A stretch of 64,000 nucleotides of DNA. Source: Undibacterium sp. CCC3.4 (lineage in GTDB: Bacteria; Pseudomonadota; Gammaproteobacteria; Burkholderiales; Burkholderiaceae_D). The notes under the pieces were generated by a model. The model searched no databases, was not told the DNA's origin, and was given only the letters and a program-made list of their open reading frames with translations. The stretch lies in NCBI RefSeq assembly GCF_034347425.1, contig NZ_CP133779.1, positions 2,232,001 through 2,296,000 of the forward strand, read 5' to 3'. Shown here piece by piece: positions 18,235 through 27,174 of the stretch. The translations under genes were made by a program, and so were the position numbers. How positions within the stretch are numbered: position 1 is the first letter of the stretch; every line of letters begins with the position of its first letter.

Positions 18235-18558
18235 ATGTTTCTGGACCACCCGAAAATTTCCGCAACCAACAGCGAAACCGAACCGGATCGCATCGATCGC
18301 TTGAGCCGCGTCTATGGCTACGCGATAGGCTTGGCCGATATCGATGGCAACGTCGACTGCCTCTCCAAGCTGGCTAAAATCCATGATCACAAAGGCACGC
18401 TGATGGTGATTTGGTATACCGCTCCCACGCCTACTGAGAGAAGCTACTTTCTGCGTGCGTGGAAAAGCCGTATCGGTGACGAGTCGGTTCAGGTTGAGCA
18501 TGCCTTGATGCTCAACGAGGTGGCTCAAGCCGCTGCCGATTCCAGCTTGGCAGCATAA
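18235..18558 (+). CDS. Small conserved-looking protein of unknown function
   Basis: A 107-residue soluble protein with no recognised domain. It begins MFLDHPKISATNSETEPDR and has a mixed alpha/beta-looking core (GTLMVIWYTAPTPTERSYFL). GGAGAG lies five bases before the ATG, and it follows ycgB by 49 bases on the same strand, so it may be a fourth member of that operon. Its last 34 bases overlap the 3' end of the convergent cadA-like gene, which is unusual and supports a fixed gene rather than chance. No membrane segment or signal peptide is visible. Confidence 0.6.
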   Translation: MFLDHPKISATNSETEPDRIDRLSRVYGYAIGLADIDGNVDCLSKLAKIHDHKGTLMVIWYTAPTPTERSYFLRAWKSRIGDESVQVEHALMLNEVAQAAADSSLAA

Positions 18559-20804
18559 GTCAACAGCCGCACACCGTTGAGCACGACTAACAAACTCGTG
18601 CCGGTGTCGGCAAACACAGCCATCCACAGACTGGCGTGACCGCTGAAGGCAAGCACGAAGAACAACAGCTTGACGGCCAGCGCGAAACTGATGTTTTGCC
18701 ACAAGACGGCATGGGTTTGGCGTGAAATACTGATGAATTCAGGTAATTTCCTCAAGTCATTTTGCATTAACGCAACATCTGCAGTTTCCAAGGCCGTGTC
18801 ACTGCCGGCCGCCATGGCAAAGCCGATATGGGCGCGTGCCAAGGCTGGCGCATCGTTAATGCCATCGCCTATCATGCCGGTCACTCCTTGTTCTGCCAGC
18901 GCGGCGATCGCCGTCAGCTTATCTTCCGGTAACAACTGACTGCGCACATCGCGGATCCCGGCTTGTTGCGAGATTGCTTGCGCGCTTGCGTCATTGTCGC
19001 CAGTCAACATCAAGCTGCTGATGCCGAGTTTATGCAAAGCATCGATGGCGCTACGGGTGCTCGTTCTGACTTGGTCGGCAATCGCCAAGATCCCGAGTAC
19101 CTTGCCGTCGCAACACAGAAAAATCACACTGTTACCTTGCGCTTCCAAGCCTGTGGCAGTCGCCTCCAGCGCCGGCATATCGCTGGCGCTGGCAGACAAG
19201 GCGGCGAGCATGGCGCGATTCCCCAATTGATACGATAGTCCCTCGATCACACCTTGTACGCCACGCCCACGACCTTGTTCAAACAAGCTGGCGTGCGTCA
19301 CTGCGGTAAGCGCAGTTGGGCAAGCTTCAAGCAGCGCCAATGCCAGCGGATGGCTGGAATTGGCATCGAGACTGGCAGCCAATTGGAGCACCTCGGCCTG
19401 GCTGAGTGATGACAGGCTGATGCTGCGGCTCAGACGCGGTTTGCCTTCGGTTAAAGTACCGGTTTTATCGAAGGCCAAGTGTTTCAGCAGTCGTCCTTGC
19501 TCCAGAAATAAACCGCCTTTGACGACAATACCGCGCCGCGCCGCCAATGCCAAGCCGCTGACCACCGTGACCGGGGTAGAAATCACCAAGGCACACGGGC
19601 AGGCAATCACCAGCAAGACCAGAGCTTGATACAGGCTGTCATGCCAATTGTGGCCCAGCAGCAGTGGTGGCAGTATCGCTGTCAGCAGCGCGATCACGAA
19701 CACCAGCGGCGTGTAGATGGAGGCAAAGCGATCGACGAAACTTTGCATCGGCGCGCGTTGGCTCTGGGCTTCTTGGACGGAGTGTGCGATGCGCGCGAGC
19801 ATGGTGGCGCCGGCGGCGGCGCTCACGCGTATTTGCAAAGCGCCGGTTTGATTCAGACTGCCGGCATACACAGTATCACCACGGTTTTTTTCCACCGGCA
19901 TACTTTCACCGGTGATGGCGGCTTGGTTGACGCTGGAGCGACCATCTTCGATCACGCCATCAAGCGCGATGCGGTCACCTGGACGGCATAATAACAAGGC
20001 ACCGAGCGCGATGTGCTCAGTCGCTTGGGCCAGCCAACTACCATCGGCTTGCGCCACCAGCGCCGTTTCCGGTGTTTGATCGAGTAAGCCGCTGATGGCG
20101 TCGCGGGCGCGGCTCAGACTGGCGGCTTCGAGTGTCTCGGCAACAGCAAACAGACAAATCACCATCGCCGCTTCCGGCCACTGACCGATCGCGCAGGCAC
20201 CGATCACAGCGGCAGTCATGAGTAAATGGATATTGAGAGTGAAATGGCGTAAAGCAATCCAGCCTTTTTTCAATGTTGGTAAGCCGCAAATCAGAATGGC
20301 ACTAATGCTCAACAGCGCCACCAGCCAAGAAGTCTCAGCGCCGCTGATCCATGCGCTGATTTCAGCGGCAGCGGCGGCCAGCGCACCGATCGCCAGGCGG
20401 CGGTAGGGATGCGCCGGCGCTGCCGCAACCGGTGCGCTGGCGTGTTCGCCCAGCACGCTGCCATGCATGCCGATGGCGTGCAATTTGGCATGAATTTCAG
20501 CCACATCCTGGGCTTCATGGTGCACCGTGAGAATGCGGTTGAGTAAATCGAAATCGAGCCCGAGCACGCGTGGCAGGCTGCCGAGACTGCGCCGTATCAA
20601 GGCTTCCTCGGTAGGACAATCCATCGCACTGATATGCAAGCGCAGACGCTCAGCATGGGCTGGGATGGCTGTTGCTGCGCGCGCTGGGCCAGGTTCGTCG
20701 GTGCGCGCGTGATCGTGGGAGTGCCCGTGAGCGTGGCTGTGCGCAGCGCCGGTATCGACTGCCTGACTGTGCGTATGTCCGCAGCAAATAGTTTTCTCTG
20801 TCAT
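18525..20804 (-). CDS. cadA: Zn/Cd/Pb-exporting P1B-type ATPase
   Basis: This pump removes divalent soft metals across the inner membrane. The 759-residue protein opens with a His-rich tail (CCGHTHSQ, HSHAHGHSHDHAR) and one HMA-like domain with the MDCPTEE motif. Catalytic motifs are IACPCALVISTP, FDKTGTLTEG, SSHPLALALLEA and GDGINDAPALA. Near the end, the Lys in FALAVKLLFF and the Asp in FADTGTSLLVVLNGVRL are the IB-2 signature for Zn, Cd and Pb. I chose the ATG at 20804 (GAGAG, six bases upstream) over 20816. It is divergent from a CadR-type regulator. zntA would be an equally fair name. Confidence 0.93.
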   Translation of the reverse strand: MTEKTICCGHTHSQAVDTGAAHSHAHGHSHDHARTDEPGPARAATAIPAHAERLRLHISAMDCPTEEALIRRSLGSLPRVLGLDFDLLNRILTVHHEAQDVAEIHAKLHAIGMHGSVLGEHASAPVAAAPAHPYRRLAIGALAAAAAEISAWISGAETSWLVALLSISAILICGLPTLKKGWIALRHFTLNIHLLMTAAVIGACAIGQWPEAAMVICLFAVAETLEAASLSRARDAISGLLDQTPETALVAQADGSWLAQATEHIALGALLLCRPGDRIALDGVIEDGRSSVNQAAITGESMPVEKNRGDTVYAGSLNQTGALQIRVSAAAGATMLARIAHSVQEAQSQRAPMQSFVDRFASIYTPLVFVIALLTAILPPLLLGHNWHDSLYQALVLLVIACPCALVISTPVTVVSGLALAARRGIVVKGGLFLEQGRLLKHLAFDKTGTLTEGKPRLSRSISLSSLSQAEVLQLAASLDANSSHPLALALLEACPTALTAVTHASLFEQGRGRGVQGVIEGLSYQLGNRAMLAALSASASDMPALEATATGLEAQGNSVIFLCCDGKVLGILAIADQVRTSTRSAIDALHKLGISSLMLTGDNDASAQAISQQAGIRDVRSQLLPEDKLTAIAALAEQGVTGMIGDGINDAPALARAHIGFAMAAGSDTALETADVALMQNDLRKLPEFISISRQTHAVLWQNISFALAVKLLFFVLAFSGHASLWMAVFADTGTSLLVVLNGVRLLTYAAKLESAAA

Positions 20805-20833
20805 GATAGCTCTCAATACGATAAGGTAAATCC

Positions 20834-20864
20834 AGTGTAAACCGCGTAGCCACTACAGGGTCAA
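20834..20864 (-). promoter_or_regulatory. MerR-type promoter of the cadA-like gene
   Basis: Reverse-strand -35 TTGACC (20859-20864) and -10 TACACT (20834-20839) are 19 bp apart. The spacer contains the dyad ACCCTGTAG-TGG-CTACGCGGT (7 of 9 positions paired). Overlong spacing plus dyad is the MerR-family arrangement, fitting the CadR-like gene that starts 45 bases away. Confidence 0.82.
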
Positions 20865-20908
20865 GCGATATACTGAGTTTTTTTTGAGCAGTCTTACCAG
20901 GAGCAATC

Positions 20909-21343
20909 ATGCGCATCAGTGAACTGGCCAATGCCACCGGGGTCGACCTCGAAACCATACGCTACTATGAAAAACAAGAATTGTTGCCGGCCCCCGAGCG
21001 CGAAGACAATGGTTATCGCAACTATACCGCCGCGCATTTGGAACGGCTATCCTTCATTCGCCATTGCCGTGCGCTCGATATACCGTTGGCCGATGTGCGC
21101 AGACTGGTCGGATTCATGCTGCGACCGGCCGAAGATTGTGGCGATATCAATGCCCTCGTCGATCAGCAAATCGTGCGCGTTAAAGCACGGCTGAAAAGCA
21201 TGCGGGCCCTGGAGAAACAATTGAGCCAGTTACGCGCCCGTTGTGACGACCGCCACCAAGGCAAGCAGTGCGGCATCTTGCATGAATTGGTGGCAGCCGC
21301 ACATGGCGAGGCCTGTGCCTGCCATGCCGATGCCAGTAAATAG
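20909..21343 (+). CDS. cadR: CadR/PbrR-type MerR-family regulator
   Basis: The 144-residue regulator starts MRISELANATGVDLETIRYY, has a wing and a dimer helix, and carries the divalent-metal cysteines Cys77 (AEDCGDIN), Cys112 (LRARCDD) and Cys121 (GKQCGIL). This is the set that binds Cd(II) or Pb(II) in CadR/PbrR. A C-terminal tail with extra His and Cys (HGEACACHAD) may form a second site, as in CadR. Divergent from the Zn/Cd/Pb pump; it ends six bases before the convergent marC-like gene. Confidence 0.92.
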   Translation: MRISELANATGVDLETIRYYEKQELLPAPEREDNGYRNYTAAHLERLSFIRHCRALDIPLADVRRLVGFMLRPAEDCGDINALVDQQIVRVKARLKSMRALEKQLSQLRARCDDRHQGKQCGILHELVAAAHGEACACHADASK

Positions 21344-21349
21344 GATAGC

Positions 21350-22039
21350 TCAGCCCCGGTTCAGAGGTAGTTCGCTGATCAGGTCAGAAATACCGGCCCA
21401 GCCTATCGAAATACCGATACACAGCAAGATGAATGCCGATAAACGCAATACCACGGTGGCACCGATGTCGCCGAGAAAGCGTTCCATATTGCGTGCAAAG
21501 CGATAGCATAGATACACTACTAAGGTTGTCAACAATACCCCGATGGCCGAGGCAATGCCGGTGACCAGCCAATCTACCGGCTTGTGCGGCATTTGCGCAC
21601 CGAGCGCGACCGCGGCCGCTATCGTGCCCGGGCCGACGGTGAGCGGAAAGCTGAAGGGATAAAAGCTGCGCGTGCGCAATTCTTCGCGGCTCCAACTGCC
21701 ACCATGCGTGGCGGCGACTGAATTGAGCAATTTATCCTGACTTTGATCATTCAACAGCTTCCAGCCAGCCATACTGACCACGATGCCACCCGCCACCCGC
21801 ACGATGGGAATGGAAATGCCGAAAAAATCGAGCACATACGAGCCGATGAAGATAGCACCGAGCAAAAGAAAAAAACAATTGAGGGCAATTCGTTTCGCCA
21901 GTCGGTTCGCCAACTGCGGTTCGATCGGCCCGGTCATGGAAAGAAAAATCGGCGCGATCGCGATAGGATTGAGAATAGGTAATACCGTCACAGGTACCAC
22001 GACAAGGGCTTTGAAAAACACGGTCAGTGCAATGCTCAT
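21350..22039 (-). CDS. MarC family integral membrane protein
   Basis: A 229-residue inner-membrane protein with about six hydrophobic helices, typical of MarC/UPF0056. Family hallmarks are FFKALVVVPVTVLPILNPIA at the N-terminus, the GGIVVSMAGWKLL helix and FPLTVGPGTIAAAVALGAQ. Despite the name, a role in multiple antibiotic resistance has not been upheld, and no substrate is established. GGAG lies five bases before the ATG. It is convergent with cadR with almost no gap. Confidence 0.88.
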   Translation of the reverse strand: MSIALTVFFKALVVVPVTVLPILNPIAIAPIFLSMTGPIEPQLANRLAKRIALNCFFLLLGAIFIGSYVLDFFGISIPIVRVAGGIVVSMAGWKLLNDQSQDKLLNSVAATHGGSWSREELRTRSFYPFSFPLTVGPGTIAAAVALGAQMPHKPVDWLVTGIASAIGVLLTTLVVYLCYRFARNMERFLGDIGATVVLRLSAFILLCIGISIGWAGISDLISELPLNRG

Positions 22040-22268
22040 GGTAGCTCCGAAAAAATCATGTGTGCGATTATAAAGTCCGCGGTCCTGGAACGGCGAAAAA
22101 CTTCATGCTCGTTGGCAGAGTCCCTGCGACCTCCCATGCTCTCGTCTCATCATTCCCGCGCAGGTAGAAATGACGACTTGGGCGGCTGGGTGGAGATTCA
22201 ATTGACCTGAATGTGGGTAATGATCAGTCTAAGGCATGCGGTATTTTTAGATATAAAAAAACCTCTGC

Positions 22269-22291
22269 CAGGCTTTTGCGACAGCCTCTTT
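22269..22291. repeat. Solo terminal end of the hairpin MITE
   Basis: This 23-bp segment, ending in TTTTGCGACAGCCTCTTT, is identical to the right end of the full MITE copies at 38054-38332 and 58710-58988. No matching left end lies nearby, so it is a remnant. Confidence 0.8.
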
Positions 22292-22317
22292 CTGCGTAAG
22301 CAGCAGCCCTCAGGCTA

Positions 22318-22337
22318 AGGTGGGGGAGGACGTCAAG
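22318..22337 (+). repeat. 20-bp repeat shared with 47038-47057
   Basis: AGGTGGGGGAGGACGTCAAG occurs here and, identically and in the same orientation, at 47038. Both lie outside genes. Origin unknown; it may be the edge of an element whose body is missing. Confidence 0.7.
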
Positions 22338-22505
22338 TACATGTCGCTGGCAGCGTGATCAGCAGATTTTTTGAGAAAATTCTTACAAGAAAAACAGAAT
22401 TTTCTGATGCACTGCTGCGCGGAAAAAAAACTAAGATTATTATCTCGGGAAAATGTCTTTTATCGCCTTCCCGAGTTCCGATGATTTTTTTTCAGAAAGC
22501 GATTC

Positions 22506-23576
22506 ATGTCTCCCGTTTCTCCCTTTTCTCCCGCCCGTCTCCTCAGTGTTTTTTCCAACACACCCGCGCGCCAACAGCGCACATCCTTGGCCGCTGCCCA
22601 AGCTTCGCAGAGCGAAGTGCAGTGCGCTGCTGCGGCCAAGCCGACCAGTCAAGGTCGGCGCTCTTTGCTGAGTAGGCTCAATTTCCGTGGCGCATCAAAG
22701 CAGGCCTCAGCGTGTACCTACAAACCGGCTAAATTATACTCGATTGATAGGAGTGGATCCTCCTACTATGTAGCTGATCAAATGCGTCAAGGGCGGCCTA
22801 CCGGTCAGCAAGCTGGGCTGATCAATATTTGTTTATCCATGACGGAGCATGAGCAAAAAGGACAAATCGACCGATTGCAAAGCTACTTCGCAGCACGCAC
22901 GCCGGTACGGCATGAAAATGTGATGACGCTGCAAAGCGCACACTTCAAAGCCCCGGCAACGCTATTGGATGGTCCAGCGTTTGAAGTCATCACCGAGGCC
23001 AGTGTCCGCTACCCGCTCAATCTCTTATTCCAAACGCCCCAGCCGATAGAATCGGTGCAAGCGCTGATCAAAGGCATGGCGAGCGGATTAGCGCATCTGC
23101 ATGAAAATGGGAATGTGCATAATCATGTTCAGGGCGCTACCGTGTTTCTTGATTGTGATGGCGAGAATTTTGTCGACGCGACGCCGAAAATCGGCGCTTC
23201 TTTTGAGCATGTTTTTGAACTTCCCCACGAAGCGGGCCTCGAGTCCGAGCGCGCCTCCATGGTGCCACCCGAACTATGCATCAACCAAACCGGTAGCAAG
23301 CCGAATGCCGACAGTTGGGCCTTAGGCAGTTTGACACTGCTGTTGGCCAGCGGAAAGCCCTTGGAATACGAATACGAGGGAGGCATTGGTCCGATCCAGA
23401 GCTTTGCATTAACCGAACATATCCAACTCCAAGGCGGAAAACCGCATATCCCAGCCAACTTACCACGTGAATTGCGCGAGTTCGTCGCACTCTGTCATCT
23501 TGATGCAGAGCATAGACCGAGCGCCGCCGATTTGCTTAAAACTGAGTTTTTGACGCAGCCCAGCGCGCTTCCCTAA
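22506..23576 (+). CDS. Pseudokinase: protein-kinase-fold protein lacking catalytic residues
   Basis: The 356-residue protein has a Ser/Ala-rich N-terminus (1-70) and then the layout of a eukaryotic-type protein kinase. Where HRDxKPxN should stand it reads VHNHVQGATVF (204-214): the catalytic Asp is His207, the catalytic Lys is Gln209 and the Mg-binding Asn is Thr212. DFG is replaced near PKIGASF (227-233). Structural residues are kept: PPE (254-256) for APE, ADSWALGSLTLLLASGKP for the alpha-F helix, and HRPSAADLL with Arg337. It should fold as a kinase but not transfer phosphate. A disordered Ser-rich start is also seen in type III effectors, but no secretion genes lie here. AGAAAG precedes the ATG by six bases. 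Confidence 0.7.
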   Translation: MSPVSPFSPARLLSVFSNTPARQQRTSLAAAQASQSEVQCAAAAKPTSQGRRSLLSRLNFRGASKQASACTYKPAKLYSIDRSGSSYYVADQMRQGRPTGQQAGLINICLSMTEHEQKGQIDRLQSYFAARTPVRHENVMTLQSAHFKAPATLLDGPAFEVITEASVRYPLNLLFQTPQPIESVQALIKGMASGLAHLHENGNVHNHVQGATVFLDCDGENFVDATPKIGASFEHVFELPHEAGLESERASMVPPELCINQTGSKPNADSWALGSLTLLLASGKPLEYEYEGGIGPIQSFALTEHIQLQGGKPHIPANLPRELREFVALCHLDAEHRPSAADLLKTEFLTQPSALP

Positions 23577-23793
23577 GGATACCCTTGCTGCATACCGCCG
23601 ACATCACGGGTACATCTACCTGTTGATGTGGCTGTTCAACAGACTTGCCGTTCAGCGCTGCCCCCCCGGTGTTGCGGGCGGCATTTTGTCTTTGCCGACG
23701 GCAGCAGCGGTGTTGTCGTGAGCTTTGATGTTATGCTTACCATACTGATTTTTTCTCCCCGCAACCGTTTTTCAGCCAATAAAGCGACCCTTC

Positions 23794-24876
23794 ATGATCA
23801 TTACTCCCACTCTGCCACGCTGGTCCCTGCTGGTTCCCGTGTTGTGCTGGGTGGCGCTGGCCGGAGTACTCGGCAACTTCGGCGCATTCTACCCGCTGGT
23901 CCTGACACTGGCTTTGTTCGGTGGCGTCTTGACGGCCGTCTATCATGCCGAAATCGTCGCATATAAAATCGGTGAACCGTTCGGCACCTTGTTGCTGGCG
24001 CTGGCCGTCACCTTGATTGAAGTCGCCCTGATCGTCTCGCTCATGTTGGCCGGCGGCGAAGTGACGGCTGGTTTGGCGCGTGACACCGTGTTTGCCGCCA
24101 TCATGGTCATTCTGACTGGCATCATCGGTCTGTGCTTGCTCTTCGGTGGAATTCGCCACGGCGAGCAAAGCTTCGGCCTGCAAGGTGCCAGTACCGCGCT
24201 GGCCACCTTGGCCGCCTTGGCCGTGCTGACCTTGGTATTACCAAATTTCACATCCAGCGTTTCCGGTCCGCATTACAGTCAGGGCCAGTTGGCATTCATC
24301 GCCGTCGTTTCCTTGGCCTTGTATGGCACCTTCGTGCTGGTGCAAACCGTGCGGCATCGCGATTATTTTTTACCCGAAGTAGAGGCCAACGACGAAGCCA
24401 TCCATGCGCCGGCACCGTCGACGCGCATGGCTTGGAGCAGCGCCGGCTTACTCATCGTTTGTTTGGTGGTGGTGGTCTTGTTAGCCAAAGCGCTGGCACC
24501 CTCGCTGGAAGCGGCCGTGGCTGCTGCCGGTGCTCCTAAGGCCTTGGTCGGCATCATCATCGCAATTATTGTGTTGTTGCCGGAAGGAATAGCTGCCCTC
24601 AGCGCCGCACGTGCCAATCGCTTACAGACCAGTATCAATCTTGCACTCGGCTCAGCACTGGCGAGTATAGGGTTGACGATACCGGTGGTGGCAGTGATTT
24701 CTTTACTGACCGGCTGGCAACTGAGCCTGGGGATAGATCAAAAATCGACGGTCTTATTGTTATTGTCTTTGTTCGTGACCACGATTTCTCTCGGCACCGG
24801 TCGCACCACAATCATGCAGGGCACGATACATTTGGTGATCTTTGCGGTGTATTTGTTCACCACAGTGATTCCTTAA
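23794..24876 (+). CDS. chaA: Ca2+(Na+,K+)/H+ antiporter, ChaA type
   Basis: A 360-residue inner-membrane exchanger of the CaCA superfamily with about eleven hydrophobic helices. Both alpha-repeat motifs are visible: GEPFGTLLLALAVTLIEVAL and, in the second half, IAIIVLLPEGIAALSAAR with NLALGSALASIGLTIP; their acidic residues bind the cation. A soluble loop (EVEANDEAIHAPAPSTR) separates the halves. ChaA proteins expel cations at alkaline pH or high salt. It appears to be monocistronic. Confidence 0.9.
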   Translation: MIITPTLPRWSLLVPVLCWVALAGVLGNFGAFYPLVLTLALFGGVLTAVYHAEIVAYKIGEPFGTLLLALAVTLIEVALIVSLMLAGGEVTAGLARDTVFAAIMVILTGIIGLCLLFGGIRHGEQSFGLQGASTALATLAALAVLTLVLPNFTSSVSGPHYSQGQLAFIAVVSLALYGTFVLVQTVRHRDYFLPEVEANDEAIHAPAPSTRMAWSSAGLLIVCLVVVVLLAKALAPSLEAAVAAAGAPKALVGIIIAIIVLLPEGIAALSAARANRLQTSINLALGSALASIGLTIPVVAVISLLTGWQLSLGIDQKSTVLLLLSLFVTTISLGTGRTTIMQGTIHLVIFAVYLFTTVIP

Positions 24877-25071
24877 AAAACGACAGAAGGGTGTTCATCG
24901 CTGCGGAATTTACCGTTATGATGATGCTTTCACGAGTTGAAACGGCCGCACACGCGGGTGCCGACTTGGCGGGAACGGGCTTTGCTTCTACCACAGCCTT
25001 GCTTCTTGCTTCTTACTCGGCCGCGTCGCGTCAGCACGCATGAACATGCATTAGAAAAAAAAGGATAAATC

Positions 25072-26553
25072 TTGAGACTACCATCGTTTTTTCAACAATT
25101 AGGTCGCACCAAACCGGTCGAAGCCCATGATTTGCTCAGCGACGAAGCAGCGGCACAGCAACTCGGACTACATCGCACGCTAGGCTTATTCCAACTGACC
25201 ATGATTGGGGTCGGCGCCACCATCGGCACCGGGATTTTTTTCACCATGGTCGAAGCGGTTCCCAAAGCCGGTCCCTCGGTGGTCTTATCGTTTCTGATCG
25301 CCGCCATGACTGCCGGTTTGACCGCCTTGTGCTATTCCGAATTGGCAGCGCGCATTCCCGCTTCCGGTTCGTCTTACTCGTTTGCCTATGCTACCGTCGG
25401 TGAGTTCGCCGCCTTTGTCGTGGCCGGCTGCCTGTTGTTGGAATATGGCTTAGCCGCAAGCGCGACGGCGATAGGCTGGTCTGCTTATCTCAATAATTTT
25501 CTCGAAAATGCCATAGGCTGGCATATCCCGGAAATGCTGCGAACGCCGATGATTATTGCCGGCGCACACGGATTGGAAATTCATCCCAGTCAATTTAATT
25601 TCCCACCTATGGTGCTGGTCGCCATCTGTTGTTTTTTGCTGTTGCGTGGTGCCAAAGAGTCCGCCACCGTGAATGCCGTGATGGTCATGATTAAACTGGT
25701 GATACTGACATTTTTTGTTGTCATCGCCTTTTCCGGTTTTCATCTCGAACATTTCACGCCATTTTTTAATACCGATAATACCCATGGTTTGGCCGGTATG
25801 GCCGGTGTCACGGCAGCGGCCGGTACGGTGTTCTTTTCCTTCATCGGACTCGACACAGTGGCCACTGCCGGTGCCGAAGTGAAAGATCCGAAACGCAATG
25901 TTCCGCTCGGCATTATGGCGGCTCTACTGATCGTCACCGTTTTTTACCTGTTTGTTGCGGTAGCGGCTGTCGGTGCGCAACCGGCTGCCTTATTTGCCGG
26001 ACAAGAAGCCGGGCTGGCGGTGATTTTGCAGAACGTTACAGGCAAAGGCTGGCCAGCCTTGATTTTATCGGCCGGTGCGGTGATTTCTGTGTTCAGCGTC
26101 ACCCTAGTGACGATTTACGGACAGAGTCGCATCTTGTACGCGATCAGTAAAGATGGCTTGATCCCGGCCTCGTTTCAGGTCGTCAATCCACGCACGCGCG
26201 CGCCGGTCATCAACACGGTGCTGGTGTCGCTGGTGGTTGCTTGTGTGGCTGGGCTGATCGATGCCACCTTCCTCTGGGATATGGTCAGCATGGGTACCTT
26301 GGTCGCTTTCATTGTGGTTTCCTGCGCCATCCCGGTTATCCGGCATAAACGTATCGGCCATGGCAGTGCCGGCTTTCGCGTGCCTTTCGGTCCTTACTTG
26401 ATACCGGGGCTCAGTATTGCGGCCTGCCTGTATATCTTAAAAGACTTGTCTACTCTGACATTTCAAGTGTTTTTCATCTGGATGGCCGTCGCCATCGCCA
26501 TTTACTTTCTCTACAGCAAACGGCATTCGCGTTTGAACAAGAGCGTGGTGTGA
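25072..26553 (+). CDS. APC-family amino acid permease
   Basis: The 493-residue transporter has about twelve membrane helices. MIGVGATIGTGIFFTMVEAV at helix 1 is the substrate-binding GxG motif of the amino acid-polyamine-cation superfamily, and FIGLDTVATAGAEVKDPKRN is the conserved helix 6 to loop segment. The pattern is nearest the cationic amino acid transporter group (YfnA/CAT). A TTG initiator at 25072, preceded by AAGGA at 25061-25065, is the best start. Substrate not readable. Confidence 0.9.
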   Translation: MRLPSFFQQLGRTKPVEAHDLLSDEAAAQQLGLHRTLGLFQLTMIGVGATIGTGIFFTMVEAVPKAGPSVVLSFLIAAMTAGLTALCYSELAARIPASGSSYSFAYATVGEFAAFVVAGCLLLEYGLAASATAIGWSAYLNNFLENAIGWHIPEMLRTPMIIAGAHGLEIHPSQFNFPPMVLVAICCFLLLRGAKESATVNAVMVMIKLVILTFFVVIAFSGFHLEHFTPFFNTDNTHGLAGMAGVTAAAGTVFFSFIGLDTVATAGAEVKDPKRNVPLGIMAALLIVTVFYLFVAVAAVGAQPAALFAGQEAGLAVILQNVTGKGWPALILSAGAVISVFSVTLVTIYGQSRILYAISKDGLIPASFQVVNPRTRAPVINTVLVSLVVACVAGLIDATFLWDMVSMGTLVAFIVVSCAIPVIRHKRIGHGSAGFRVPFGPYLIPGLSIAACLYILKDLSTLTFQVFFIWMAVAIAIYFLYSKRHSRLNKSVV

Positions 26554-26598
26554 TGCTGCTTAGCTTGAAATATTTTCAATGAAAAAGGACATCTCTGC

Positions 26599-27069
26599 AT
26601 GAAACGAATCATCACCATCACTGCGCTGCTCTTGCTGGGTGCTGCAAGTGCGCAGGCGGAGACCATCGGTGCCGTCGATACTGCCTTCAAATTGATCGGT
26701 CCCGACCATAAAGTAGTGATTGAAGCGTATGACGACCCCAAGGTCAATGGCGTGACCTGTTACGTGTCGCGTGCCAAAACCGGTGGCATCAGCGGCGGGC
26801 TAGGCTTGGCTGAAGACAAGGCCGATGCGGCTATCGCTTGCTGTCAGGTTGGACCGATCAGCTTCGTCGGGACGGTCAAGCAACAAGAGGAAGTGTTCAA
26901 TCAAAGTTTGTCCATCTTGTTTAAAAAACTCCGGATTGTTCGTTTTGTCGATCAAAAACGCAATACCTTGGTGTATTTGACCTACTCCGACAAAATCATC
27001 GATGGTTCACCGAAAAACAGCGTTACGGCCGTGCCGGTCGAGCGCAGTGTGAGGATCCCACTTAAGTAA
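26599..27069 (+). CDS. creA: CreA family periplasmic protein
   Basis: A 156-residue exported protein with a signal peptide ([20 protein letters not shown]). The mature part carries the CreA core: [40 protein letters not shown] and [20 protein letters not shown]. Conserved Cys residues at VTCYV and IACCQ may form a disulphide. Function unknown across the family. AAGGAC precedes the ATG. It follows the permease by 45 bases. Confidence 0.92.
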   Translation: MKRIITITALLLLGAASAQAETIGAVDTAFKLIGPDHKVVIEAYDDPKVNGVTCYVSRAKTGGISGGLGLAEDKADAAIACCQVGPISFVGTVKQQEEVFNQSLSILFKKLRIVRFVDQKRNTLVYLTYSDKIIDGSPKNSVTAVPVERSVRIPLK

Positions 27070-27174
27070 GTTGCCGCTCGCGGTTTGTTCCATGGGGGAA
27101 GAAATTGTTCCCTAGCGCAACTAATCCGTTAGAATGGCAGACCTTCCTGACGCTTCCAGCCTTGATTCGTTAAC

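Larger units (their letters stand above)
22040..22505. other. Gene-free stretch with repeat fragments and an inverted repeat
   Basis: No credible gene is seen on either strand. The stretch holds a solo end of the MITE family (22269-22291), a 20-bp sequence shared with 47038 (22318-22337), and a perfect 10-bp inverted repeat AGAAAATTCT/AGAATTTTCT (22374-22383 and 22396-22405). The last 150 bases are AT-rich and probably hold the promoter of the pseudokinase gene. Confidence 0.6.

Noticed and set aside
22355..22675. 106-codon frame upstream of the pseudokinase gene
   Set aside because: Overlaps the pseudokinase start in another frame and has unnatural composition; the kinase-fold frame is far better supported.
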